64,000 nt of DNA from Pseudomonadota bacterium (GTDB lineage Bacteria; Pseudomonadota; Alphaproteobacteria; Acetobacterales; Acetobacteraceae). Location: the NCBI GenBank assembly GCA_023424475.1, contig JAFADX010000121.1, positions 1 through 64,000 on the forward strand, given 5' to 3'. The notes beneath the pieces are model-generated. The model did not search any database, was not told the DNA's origin, and saw nothing but the letters and a program-made list of their open reading frames with translations. Every line of letters starts with the position of its first letter. Position 1 is the stretch's first letter. Below, piece after piece: positions 1 to 7,368 of this stretch. Both the position numbers and the translations under genes were made by a program.

Positions 1-94
1 CTGCCGCACCCAGGCCGAGCGTCACCAGCGCCGCGGCCCGCACCGCGCGGGAGCGGCGGCGCGGCGGCGCGGGGACATGGCCGTCGCGTGGCAT
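1..94 (-). CDS. N-terminus of an exported protein (partial), possibly DUF1190-like
   Basis: Only the first 31 codons lie in the window; the gene continues past position 1. The ATG at 94 opens a frame with no stop. It encodes an arginine-rich stretch (RRRSRAVR, residues 12-19) followed by a hydrophobic run (AAALVTLGLGAA), which looks like a signal peptide or lipoprotein leader. It lies 54 nt downstream of the DUF350 gene on the same strand, so it is probably the last gene of the ATP-grasp operon. In enterobacteria the same neighbourhood ends with a DUF1190 protein (YjfM/YgiB type) that also has a basic, hydrophobic start. That family assignment is inferred from context only. Confidence 0.45.
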   Translation of the reverse strand, partial: MPRDGHVPAPPRRRSRAVRAAALVTLGLGAA

Positions 95-148
95 CAGCGC
101 GGCTCCGGGGCCGGCGCGGAATTCGGCGGGCGCATCACGTGAGCCGCC

Positions 149-574
149 TCAGCCCGACATGACCGCATTGTTCAGGATCCCCGTGCCGATCTGCATGAAG
201 GCGATGAAGATCGCGGCGCCTCCGATCTCATTGGCATCGATCTCATATTTGAAGCGGCCCGCGAGCAGCGTGGTCAGCACGAGATGGGCGAGCAACTGCA
301 CCGCCACCGCCACGATGCACCAGATGACCTGGTCGAGCGGGCTGGCCGCCGTGCGCGCCACGGCGGCGATCGGCAGCACCATGCCGATCGCCTTGCCGCC
401 GTAGGCGAGGCCGCAGGGCAGGTTGCCTTCGCGCAGCAGCGCCAGTTCCGAATACGGCGTGATGAACGAGACGATGACGAGCCCCGCCACCCAGAACACC
501 ACGCCGAGCGAGAAGGCGATCAGGAAGCTCAGGAAGGTCGAGGGGAAGTAGGCGAGGATCTCGGCAGGCGTCAT
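149..574 (-). CDS. DUF350 family membrane protein (YjfL-like)
   Basis: The product has 141 residues and about four hydrophobic segments (around residues 12-35, 50-70, 80-105 and 118-138). Recognisable family features are the PYSELALLREGN-type stretch after the first helix and the closing GGAAIFIAFMQIGTGILN segment. DUF350 proteins are small inner-membrane proteins of unknown function, usually next to glutathionylspermidine-synthase-like ATP-grasp genes, as here. The start at 574 is preceded by AAGGA at suitable spacing, 23 nt after the upstream ATP-grasp gene, consistent with one operon. Longer upstream readings of this frame are shadows of the neighbouring gene. Confidence 0.8.
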   Translation of the reverse strand: MTPAEILAYFPSTFLSFLIAFSLGVVFWVAGLVIVSFITPYSELALLREGNLPCGLAYGGKAIGMVLPIAAVARTAASPLDQVIWCIVAVAVQLLAHLVLTTLLAGRFKYEIDANEIGGAAIFIAFMQIGTGILNNAVMSG

Positions 575-597
575 CCGGGGCGTTCCTTCTTCGCGCG

Positions 598-1782
598 TCA
601 GCCGCGCAGGATGTGAGGCACGAAGCGGGCCGCCGGGCCGGTGACGGGCCCGCGCGATTCGCGGAAGGAAAGGCCGGCCGGCTGGCCGCCGACCATCCAG
701 ACCGAGGCGGCGCAATGCACCTCCCCGCGTGCGGAGGGGAATACCGGCAGCGGGCACCAGGCCTGGTAGAGAAGGGGGCCGACCTCGTCCTCCGGCACCT
801 CGCCGACCGCCTGGTCCGGAAGATAGACATGCTCGCCGTCCCAGCCGCGGCGGGGCTTGGCGACCATGCTTCCCTGCGGCGGCCGGTCGAGGAAGGTCGG
901 CAGCAGGTTCGCCGTGTTGGGGAACATGTGCCAGAGCAGCGCCATCATCGTCTTGTCGGCGAGCAGCCGGACCCAGGCCCCGGGGAAGATGCGCGTGCGG
1001 GACTGGGGGAGGACCTCGACGTTCGGCTCGTCCTCCATCCAGTCCCAGGGGTAGATCTTGATCATCGCCTCGAGCGGCTCGTCGCGGTCGTCGGTGAAGC
1101 GGAGCGCGTCGAGATCCCAGCCGATCTGCCCGATCGGGCAGATGCGCGCGGCACGGTTCGATTCCGCGGCGATCTCGGCGAGGTATTCGGCATCGAAGCG
1201 TTCGGTGGTGTCGGCGAGACGGCCGTTCGCGTCCGTCTCCCCGCCGCAGGCGATGGCGAAGCGGGAGGACAGGCCGATCTGCGGGATGTGCTCGACGAGC
1301 TTCTCGTAGAGCAGGTTCTCCTGTGAATCCCCCTTGCGGCCCGAGGATGACCGCCAGGATTCGAACCATTCCCATTGCACGAAGGAGGCCTCGGCCAGGC
1401 CGAAGGGCGAATCGGCCTCGTAGTCCAGCAGCATCGGCGTGCCGTCGGGCGCGAAGGAGAAGTCCATACGCCCGTAGAGCGGAGCGTCCTTGGCGCGCCA
1501 GGACTGTCCGATACAGGTCTGCATCGCCGGGTTGCGGATGCCGAAATAGGCATAGTCGCCGCTGGCGACGAGTTCCTCTATGGCCTTGTAGCAGCGTTGC
1601 TGCACGCCGGTCGCGGCGTTGAGCAGCGCCTCCGAGGTCGCGCTGTCGATGACATAGGCGGCATCCGTCACCCACCACGGATCGCCGTCGGGGTTCGGGC
1701 CGTCGAGCGTCAGTTCGCGCAACCTGTTGAGGAACAGCGAAGGCGTCTCGACGGGCTCGCGCCTGAAGGGCGGATAGGGCAT
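598..1782 (-). CDS. Glutathionylspermidine synthase-like ATP-grasp ligase, divergent paralogue
   Basis: The protein has 394 residues and is homologous throughout to the adjacent ATP-grasp gene. Family members ligate an amine or peptide to a carboxylate using ATP. Visible landmarks are YGRMDF (R105, D107), YPWDW, the lysine segment MVAKPRRGWDGEH and the C-terminal VWMVGGQPAGLSFRES plus RFVPHIL. The segment that normally reads E-(Y/F)-N-A-(D/E)-T-P and supplies metal ligands reads DYEADSP here (D120, E122), so the usual Glu and Asn are replaced by Asp and Glu. This may mean a changed metal site or substrate, or a regulatory paralogue. The ATG at 1782 lies 11 nt after the upstream stop; a GTG at 1794 is an alternative. 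The true substrate is unknown. Confidence 0.8.
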   Translation of the reverse strand: MPYPPFRREPVETPSLFLNRLRELTLDGPNPDGDPWWVTDAAYVIDSATSEALLNAATGVQQRCYKAIEELVASGDYAYFGIRNPAMQTCIGQSWRAKDAPLYGRMDFSFAPDGTPMLLDYEADSPFGLAEASFVQWEWFESWRSSSGRKGDSQENLLYEKLVEHIPQIGLSSRFAIACGGETDANGRLADTTERFDAEYLAEIAAESNRAARICPIGQIGWDLDALRFTDDRDEPLEAMIKIYPWDWMEDEPNVEVLPQSRTRIFPGAWVRLLADKTMMALLWHMFPNTANLLPTFLDRPPQGSMVAKPRRGWDGEHVYLPDQAVGEVPEDEVGPLLYQAWCPLPVFPSARGEVHCAASVWMVGGQPAGLSFRESRGPVTGPAARFVPHILRG

Positions 1783-1793
1783 GGCCGGCGCCA

Positions 1794-2969
1794 CTACAGG
1801 ATCACGTGGGGCACGAAGCGGTCCTCGAAGGTCGTCACCCGGTCGTCGCCCTCCCGTATGCCGAGCCCGGCCGGCTCGTCGCCGATCATCCACACACCCA
1901 TGACGGGATAGGCGAGGCCGTTCGGCGTCGCATGGCCCGGCAAGGGTGACCATTGTTGCCAGATCGTAGGGGATGGGGGCAAACCTTCCGCGACCTCGGT
2001 GGATTCGTCCGCCCCGGTCCCCTCGACCTGCATTCCGTAGCCCTCCAGCCCGAGCGCCGGCTTGCCGATGGCCGGTCCGTCTATGTCCGCCCGGTCGAGC
2101 GACGCGGGCAGGAGCAGAGGATGGCCCGGGAACATCTCCCACAACGTGACGAGGATCGCCTTGCTCGCATGCAGCATGCGGCGCGCGGGTTCGATCCAGC
2201 GCGTGCGGCCGAGCGGCAGCAGCCGCCCGCCTTCCTCGATGTCCAGCCAGTCCCAGGGGTAGAGCTTGAAGCAGGCCTCGAGCGGCACGCCCTCAGGCGT
2301 CACGAAGCCGGCTTCCTCCTGCCAGGAGATGTCGTCGACCGGCAGGAAGGCGGCCTCGTGGCCGGCGGCGCGGGCGGTGGCCATGAGGTAGGCGACCTGG
2401 GCGATCTCGTCCTCGCGGTCACGCTCGGCGGAGAAGTGGATCAGGCGCGGCAGGTCCATCTGCGGCCAGCGCGCGACGAGGGCATCGTCGATCGCGTTCC
2501 ACTGGTCGGTGCCGGGGCGGGTGTCGGGGCCGGGCGGTGTTTCCTCGAACCAGGCGAGCTGGACGGTCGCGGCTTCCAGCAGCGCGGCCGGCGTCTCGGC
2601 GTTGAATTCGAAGAGCTTCACCGATCCGTCCGGGCCAAGGCGGAAGTCGAAGCGGCCATAGAGGGACGGCTCGGCGAGGCGATGCGATTCCTCGACCAGG
2701 GCGGTGAGGCGCGGGGTGAAGCCGAAGGCGTGGTAGTCGCCGCGCGCGACGACGCGCCCGACCGCGGCGGCGATCATTCCGTTCAGTTCGCGCGCGGCGG
2801 CTTCCATCGTCGCGACCGCTTCGGGCGTGAGCGCATAGCAGGCGTCGCGCGCCCAGTACTCGCGCTCCTCCGGGGAGTGGAAGCAGAAGCCGAGGGCTTC
2901 GCTGCGCCGGGGGAAGGCATCGTCCCGCCGCAGGGTGTGGCGGGCGATGGGGGGCGGGGAGAGGGTCAT
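1794..2969 (-). CDS. Glutathionylspermidine synthase-like ATP-grasp ligase (YjfC/YgiC type)
   Basis: The 391-residue protein has the standard landmarks of the YgiC/YjfC branch: YGRFDF (R106, D108), LFEFNAETP with the metal ligands E121 and N123, LYPWDW, a glycine-rich IGKPALGLEGYG region, and the C-terminal VWMIGDEPAGLGIREG and RFVPHVIL. It lacks the amidase half of E. coli Gsp, so it is a synthetase-only form. It is the first gene of a minus-strand operon with its paralogue and DUF350. It is divergent from the gene at 3137, with 167 nt between the two starts. Family membership is clear; whether the substrate is glutathione and spermidine or a surface peptide is not known. Confidence 0.85.
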   Translation of the reverse strand: MTLSPPPIARHTLRRDDAFPRRSEALGFCFHSPEEREYWARDACYALTPEAVATMEAAARELNGMIAAAVGRVVARGDYHAFGFTPRLTALVEESHRLAEPSLYGRFDFRLGPDGSVKLFEFNAETPAALLEAATVQLAWFEETPPGPDTRPGTDQWNAIDDALVARWPQMDLPRLIHFSAERDREDEIAQVAYLMATARAAGHEAAFLPVDDISWQEEAGFVTPEGVPLEACFKLYPWDWLDIEEGGRLLPLGRTRWIEPARRMLHASKAILVTLWEMFPGHPLLLPASLDRADIDGPAIGKPALGLEGYGMQVEGTGADESTEVAEGLPPSPTIWQQWSPLPGHATPNGLAYPVMGVWMIGDEPAGLGIREGDDRVTTFEDRFVPHVIL

Positions 2970-3136
2970 GGGCCGCCTGCACTATAGCCGGGCAGGGCGA
3001 TGAACCGCTGATCGCGACGGCTGAAAGAGGGATGCCCCAAAGAGGTTGAACAGCGACATTGCGCACAACCTCCGCGAGAGGCCGCGGTCATGTATGATGA
3101 GCGAAACGGTTGGCTGCACGGTGAAGGAGATCGACG

Positions 3137-3718
3137 ATGTCTCAGACCATGGCCCCTGTCCTGAACAACAACGCCAATCCGTCCAAACCGCTTCCGGACG
3201 GCGTGGACGCGCTGGTGACGTGGATCAAGAACTGGCTTGCCGGGCCGCCCTTCAACAAGGACGTACGGGGCGTCCCGATAGCGCTCGCGAACGGGCTTGG
3301 CAGCGGGCAGAAGACGGGCAGCGGCCAGCAGCCGGGTGTTTATGTCAAGTTGACAGATGTGAAGGGCATATTTTGGAAGGGGGTACTTCAGAAGAGCGGA
3401 AACAATCTGGATAACTTGCCTGGATGCGTCATACTGAACACAACAACACCGAATTCCGGAAGCACCATTTGGCTTGGACTGTTGTTTCACGAATATGGGC
3501 ACGCCGCCCTTGGCGCGGATGAGATGTATGCATGGACGGTAGAGCTGCTTTCTCTCCAGGCGTATCTTGCGGCGCAGAACACCAACCAAGCACTGGCGCA
3601 GACACTAAGGGCATTCGTCAAGGCGCGGCGAGGAGAGCATTGCTACGAACGATTCATGAACGGGTATGAGGATCAGGCAAGGAACGCCTATGCGGCGCTT
3701 GCCGGCGAAGCGTTGTAG
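3137..3718 (+). CDS. Uncharacterised protein with HEYGH zincin-like motif
   Basis: The gene encodes 193 residues that I do not recognise as a named family. A strong ribosome site (AAGGAG at 3124-3129, seven bases before the ATG) supports the start. Residues 113-136 contain LLFHEYGH (H118, E119, H122), the HExxH pattern of zinc metallopeptidases, followed by ADEMYAWTVE, whose E129 or E136 could be the third ligand. The N-terminus is asparagine- and proline-rich with no clear signal peptide. Base composition is visibly lower in G+C than all neighbours, with rarer codons, suggesting horizontal acquisition. It stands alone between the divergent ATP-grasp operon and tRNA-Ser. Protease activity is an inference from the motif only. 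Confidence 0.7.
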   Translation: MSQTMAPVLNNNANPSKPLPDGVDALVTWIKNWLAGPPFNKDVRGVPIALANGLGSGQKTGSGQQPGVYVKLTDVKGIFWKGVLQKSGNNLDNLPGCVILNTTTPNSGSTIWLGLLFHEYGHAALGADEMYAWTVELLSLQAYLAAQNTNQALAQTLRAFVKARRGEHCYERFMNGYEDQARNAYAALAGEAL

Positions 3719-3828
3719 CCGCCTTCATGGCAGAAGGGCGGGGCGGTCTCGGCCGTCCTGAGCCAAGGCCGCCCAGAGTGTGGGCTCTGAGCCGAGGTGG
3801 CAGGAAGGTTCCGGTATTTCGGGATCAA

Positions 3829-3918
3829 TGGCGGATGGGGTGGGATTCGAACCCACGGTGGGCATGAACCCACGCCGGTTTTCAAGACCGGTGCCTTAAG
3901 CCGCTCGGCCACCCATCC
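3829..3918 (-). tRNA. tRNA-Ser (anticodon UGA)
   Basis: On the minus strand the sequence folds as a class II tRNA. The acceptor stem GGATGGG pairs with CCCATCC, followed by discriminator G and an encoded CCA. The anticodon stem is CCGGT/ACCGG with loop CTTGAAA, giving anticodon TGA. A long variable arm (GTGGGTTCATGCCCAC) precedes the T arm GTGGGTTCGAATCCCAC. The long variable arm and the anticodon both indicate serine. It lies between the lower-GC HEYGH gene and the MmgE/PrpD gene, with its 3' end facing the HEYGH gene. Confidence 0.95.
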
Positions 3919-3934
3919 CGGCAGGCGCCGGGGA

Positions 3935-5335
3935 TCACTCCCCGGCCAGGCGCGCGGCCATCATGGGTGCGCCGAGGCGCATCATGCCGTGCACGTCCGA
4001 GGCCTTGTCGAGGTTCAGGACGGCATCGGCGAGCTGCTTCGCGCGCTCGGCGCCCAGCACCGCATCGGCCAGGCCGTGGAACTTCGCGCGCAGCTCGTCC
4101 TCGGTGAGGAAGTTGCCCGGCTCGCCCTTGGGCACGTTGATCTTCTTCACGAAGGTCTGCCCGCGGGCCTTCACCGTCAGCTTGCCCGACATGAATTCGG
4201 GGAAGTCGGCCTCCACCTCGGCATCCTCGACGGGCAGGATCTTCTTCATCAGGCCGCGCAGGTCGGAATCCTGCAGCCAGGCATAGGAATCCCAGCCGAA
4301 ATGGCCGCGCGCCAGCGCGCAGGCCACCACGAAGGGGCCGGAGAACTGCCCGTCCACGATGTTCTGCGGGTTCTGCTTGTACTGCGTCGGCGCGCCGACC
4401 AGCAGCATGCCCTTGTTGGGCAGGCCCATGGTGACGCTCTCGATCTCCTCGGTCTTCAGGCCCAGTTCCGCGCGCAGGGCCAGCGCCGCGTCCACATTGG
4501 CATGGCCGTAGCGGCAGGAGGGATAGGGCTTCACCGCCGTCTCCATCAGCTCCCACGCCGTGCCGAGATCCTGCAGCGCGCGCTCGGGCTTCGGGTTCGG
4601 GGCATAGGCGCGCAGGAAGCCGGCGCGGCCCTCCAGCGCCTCGCCGGCGCCGCGGAAGCCCTCACGCGCCAGGCAGGCGGCGGTCAGCCCGTTCAGCGCC
4701 GACCAGCCGACCTGGAAGCGCTTCGTCCAGGCGCCGTTCGCGAGGAACTGCAGCGAGCCCGCCGCCTGCGACAACGCGATGCCGAAGGCGCTTTCCACCT
4801 GCTCGGCCGAGAGGCCGAAGACCCGCGCCGCCGCCGCCGCGCCGCCGAAGGCGCCGCAGGTCGCGGTCGGGTGGTAGCCGCGCTCGTAATGGTCGCCGCC
4901 CGGCAGGGAGAGCGCGAGCCGGCAGGTCACCTCGTAGCCCGCCACGATCGCGGCCAGCACCGTCTTGCCGTCCGCGCCGACCATCTCGGCGGCGGCCAGC
5001 GCGGCCGGGATCACCGGCGCGCCCGGATGCAGCGTGCCGGCGGCATGGGTATCGTCGAAGTCGAGCGAATGGGCCGCGGTGCCATTGACCAGCGCCGCGC
5101 CGGCCGGGGTATAGCGAGCCGAATCGCCGAACACCGCCGCCGAGCCGGCCGCCAGGCCGAGCGAGCGCACCGCGGCCAGGAGCGGCGCCGTGCTCTCGGC
5201 ATCGTGACGCCCGCGCAGCATGTTGCCGACCAAGTCGAGAACCAGGAAGCGGGTGCGTTCCTGAACCTCGGCGGGCAGCGTTTCGTAACGGATCGCGGCG
5301 GTGAAGGCGGCAAGTTCGCGCGTGACGGCAGCCAT
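3935..5335 (-). CDS. MmgE/PrpD family protein
   Basis: The 466-residue protein matches the MmgE/PrpD family (2-methylcitrate dehydratase, cis-aconitate decarboxylase, iminodisuccinate epimerase and relatives). Landmarks are LVNGTAAHSLDFDDTH near residue 80, HPGAPVIPAALA, GYEVTCRLA, HPTATCGAFGGAAAAARVFGL, KRFQVGWSALNG and KPYPSCRYGH. The ATG at 5335 has GGAGGA about eight bases upstream, which favours it over more upstream in-frame starts. No prpB, prpC or acn gene is nearby, so the methylcitrate cycle is not supported by context and the substrate is open. It is transcribed towards tRNA-Ser and divergently from the lytic transglycosylase gene. Confidence 0.85.
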   Translation of the reverse strand: MAAVTRELAAFTAAIRYETLPAEVQERTRFLVLDLVGNMLRGRHDAESTAPLLAAVRSLGLAAGSAAVFGDSARYTPAGAALVNGTAAHSLDFDDTHAAGTLHPGAPVIPAALAAAEMVGADGKTVLAAIVAGYEVTCRLALSLPGGDHYERGYHPTATCGAFGGAAAAARVFGLSAEQVESAFGIALSQAAGSLQFLANGAWTKRFQVGWSALNGLTAACLAREGFRGAGEALEGRAGFLRAYAPNPKPERALQDLGTAWELMETAVKPYPSCRYGHANVDAALALRAELGLKTEEIESVTMGLPNKGMLLVGAPTQYKQNPQNIVDGQFSGPFVVACALARGHFGWDSYAWLQDSDLRGLMKKILPVEDAEVEADFPEFMSGKLTVKARGQTFVKKINVPKGEPGNFLTEDELRAKFHGLADAVLGAERAKQLADAVLNLDKASDVHGMMRLGAPMMAARLAGE

Positions 5336-5442
5336 GGCGTTGTCCTCCGGTGACGCCGCGGAGATTAGGCGCCCCGACCGTGGCGGCCAAGGCACGCACA
5401 CTTCGTTTGCTTCGGGTGGCCGGGCATGGCACCTCCTTCAGC

Positions 5443-6468
5443 ATGATCACGCGCCGAATCCTGCTGACGGCGGCGCCGCTCGCCGGCTGTGCCGCCTCCG
5501 CGACACCCTCGGCCCCGCCGGCTGCTGCGGCCGCGACGCCGGCCGTGCCGCCGATCGAGCCCGTGTCGAGCGTGCCCTTCGACCGCTTCATCGAGGGCGT
5601 GAAGACGGAAGGGCGGCGCCGGGGCATCTCCCAGGCGACGCTGGCCGCCGCCTTCGACGGGGTGCGGCCGAACCAGCGCGTGATCCAGCTCGACCGGCGC
5701 CAGGCGGAAGGCGGGATGTCCTGGGAGGAATACCGCGACCGCATCATGGTCTCCCCGACGCGGGTGCAGAACGGGCGGCGGAACTATGCCGAGAACGCCG
5801 AGCTGCTGCGCCGGATCGAGGCGCGCTTCAACGTCTCGCCCAGGATCATCGTCGCGATCTGGGGGGTGGAGACGAACTTCGGCGGCAATACCGGCGGCTT
5901 CAAGGTGGTCGAGGCGCTCACGACCCTGGCCTGGGAGGGGCGCCGCGCCTCCTATTTCCGCAACGAGCTCTTCGCCGCGCTCAAGATCCTCGACGAAGGC
6001 CATATCGGCACGGGCCGGATGACCGGCTCCTGGGCCGGCGCGATGGGCCAGCCGCAGTTCATGCCAAGCAATTTCGAGCGCCTGGCGGTGGACTTCGACG
6101 GCGACGGCCGGCGCGACATCTGGGACAGCAGGGCCGATGCGCTCGCTTCCATCGCGCATTATTTCCAGGTGAACGGCTGGCGCGCGGGGGAGCCGTGGGG
6201 CCGCGCCGTGCGGCCGCCGGCCGGCTTCAGCCCGTCGGGCGCCGATACCCAGACGCGCCGGCCGATGCGCGACTTCGCGCGGATGGGCTTCCGCGACGCG
6301 GACGGCAGCCCGTTGCCGACCCACGGGCCCGAGGCCCACATCGTGCTGCCGAGCCGGGGCAACGGCCAGGTGTTCCTGGGCCACCACAACCTTCGCGTCA
6401 TCCGTCGCTACAACTCGCCGGTGAACTATGGCCTCGCCGTGGGGCTGCTCTCGGACCGGGTGGGGTGA
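5443..6468 (+). CDS. Lytic murein transglycosylase, MltB family lipoprotein
   Basis: The product (341 residues from the ATG at 5443) begins with a lipoprotein signal ending in the lipobox LAGC (C16). A proline/alanine linker and an MltB-type SLT domain follow. The catalytic glutamate is E143 in IWGVETNFGGNTG. Other family marks are AMGQPQFMPSNF, the DFDGDGRRDIWDS calcium-site-like loop and IAHYFQVNGW. The family cleaves the glycan backbone of peptidoglycan to 1,6-anhydromuropeptides in the periplasm. The start was chosen because it gives a proper lipoprotein leader; the frame is open to 5350. The stop overlaps the start of rlpA (GTGA), so the two are translationally coupled. Confidence 0.9.
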   Translation: MITRRILLTAAPLAGCAASATPSAPPAAAAATPAVPPIEPVSSVPFDRFIEGVKTEGRRRGISQATLAAAFDGVRPNQRVIQLDRRQAEGGMSWEEYRDRIMVSPTRVQNGRRNYAENAELLRRIEARFNVSPRIIVAIWGVETNFGGNTGGFKVVEALTTLAWEGRRASYFRNELFAALKILDEGHIGTGRMTGSWAGAMGQPQFMPSNFERLAVDFDGDGRRDIWDSRADALASIAHYFQVNGWRAGEPWGRAVRPPAGFSPSGADTQTRRPMRDFARMGFRDADGSPLPTHGPEAHIVLPSRGNGQVFLGHHNLRVIRRYNSPVNYGLAVGLLSDRVG

Positions 6469-7337
6469 GGGCGCTCGTCCTCCTTGCGGGGATCGTCCTG
6501 GCGGGCTGCTCGCAAACCAGCTCGCGCTATGTGGTGGGCGGGGCCTATCGGATGGGCGGGGTATGGTCCTACCCGCGGGAGGACTTCTCGCTGGTCGAGA
6601 CCGGGCTTGCCGTTCGCCAGGCCGGGCCCGGATGGAACGCCACCACGGCGAACGGCGAAACCTGGAGCGGCTCCCGCGCGCTCGCCGCGCACCGGACGCT
6701 GCAGTTGCCGGCCGTCGTTACCGTCACGAACCTCGGGAACGGGCGTTCCCTGACGCTGCGGGTCAATGACCGCGGGCCGGCCCATCCGGGCCGCGTGATC
6801 GGCCTGTCGGACCGGGCGGCCGACCTGCTGGGCGTGCCGGCGGGCGGCACGGCGCAGGTGCGCGTCGCGGTGGACGGGGAACGCAGCCGTGCCGTGGCGG
6901 ATGCCGCACCCGGCGGGCGGGAGGCGTTGCACGTCGCCATCGAGACGGCGCCGCGCGCCGCGGTATCGGCCGAAAGCCTGGCGCCGCCGCCCGGTGCTCG
7001 TGGAACGAGCGAGGCCCGCCCCGTCGCCGCCGGCACCGCAGCGGCCGCAGCGCCGGAGACGCAGCGCGCGCGCGACGTTCCGCTGCCGGAGACGGTCACC
7101 CAGGGGCCGCCGCAGCCAGGGCGGCTCTATGTCGAGCTTGCCACCCTCTCGCGGCCCGAAGCGGCCCAGCTGCTCGTCGCGCGGGTGCCGGGCGCGCGGA
7201 TCGAGACCATCGGTCCCCGACGCGACCGCCAGTATCGCGTCCGCCTCGGACCGTTTCCCGATGTAACGGGTGCCGACAGGGCGCTTGAGCGCACCCTGGC
7301 CGCGGGCGTATCCGGGGCGCGCATCCTGGTGGACTGA
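6465..7337 (+). CDS. rlpA: RlpA-like septal ring lytic transglycosylase, lipoprotein with SPOR domain
   Basis: The GTG at 6465 overlaps the previous stop and gives a lipoprotein leader with lipobox LAGC. The double-psi beta-barrel spans roughly residues 60-130: TANGETWSG, LAAHRTLQLP, VTVTNLGNGRSLTLRVNDRGP and GRVIGLSDRAADLLGV. After an alanine/proline-rich linker, the last ~75 residues (from GRLYVELATLSRPEAAQLL) form a SPOR domain, which binds denuded septal glycans. RlpA proteins act in the periplasm at the division site or pole. Two departures stand out: the usual GxASWYG segment is not recognisable, and the conserved IDLS reads IGLS. Its neighbours are other wall enzymes. Confidence 0.85.
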   Translation: MRALVLLAGIVLAGCSQTSSRYVVGGAYRMGGVWSYPREDFSLVETGLAVRQAGPGWNATTANGETWSGSRALAAHRTLQLPAVVTVTNLGNGRSLTLRVNDRGPAHPGRVIGLSDRAADLLGVPAGGTAQVRVAVDGERSRAVADAAPGGREALHVAIETAPRAAVSAESLAPPPGARGTSEARPVAAGTAAAAAPETQRARDVPLPETVTQGPPQPGRLYVELATLSRPEAAQLLVARVPGARIETIGPRRDRQYRVRLGPFPDVTGADRALERTLAAGVSGARILVD

Positions 7338-7368
7338 CATGGCCGCCGATTCGATGGAGGTTGCGGAC

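Noticed and set aside
3719..3918. tRNA-Ser as an attachment site for an integrated element carrying the HEYGH gene
   Set aside because: No duplicated tRNA 3' end, integrase or mobility gene was found between the tRNA and the ATP-grasp operon. The idea remains only a possibility.
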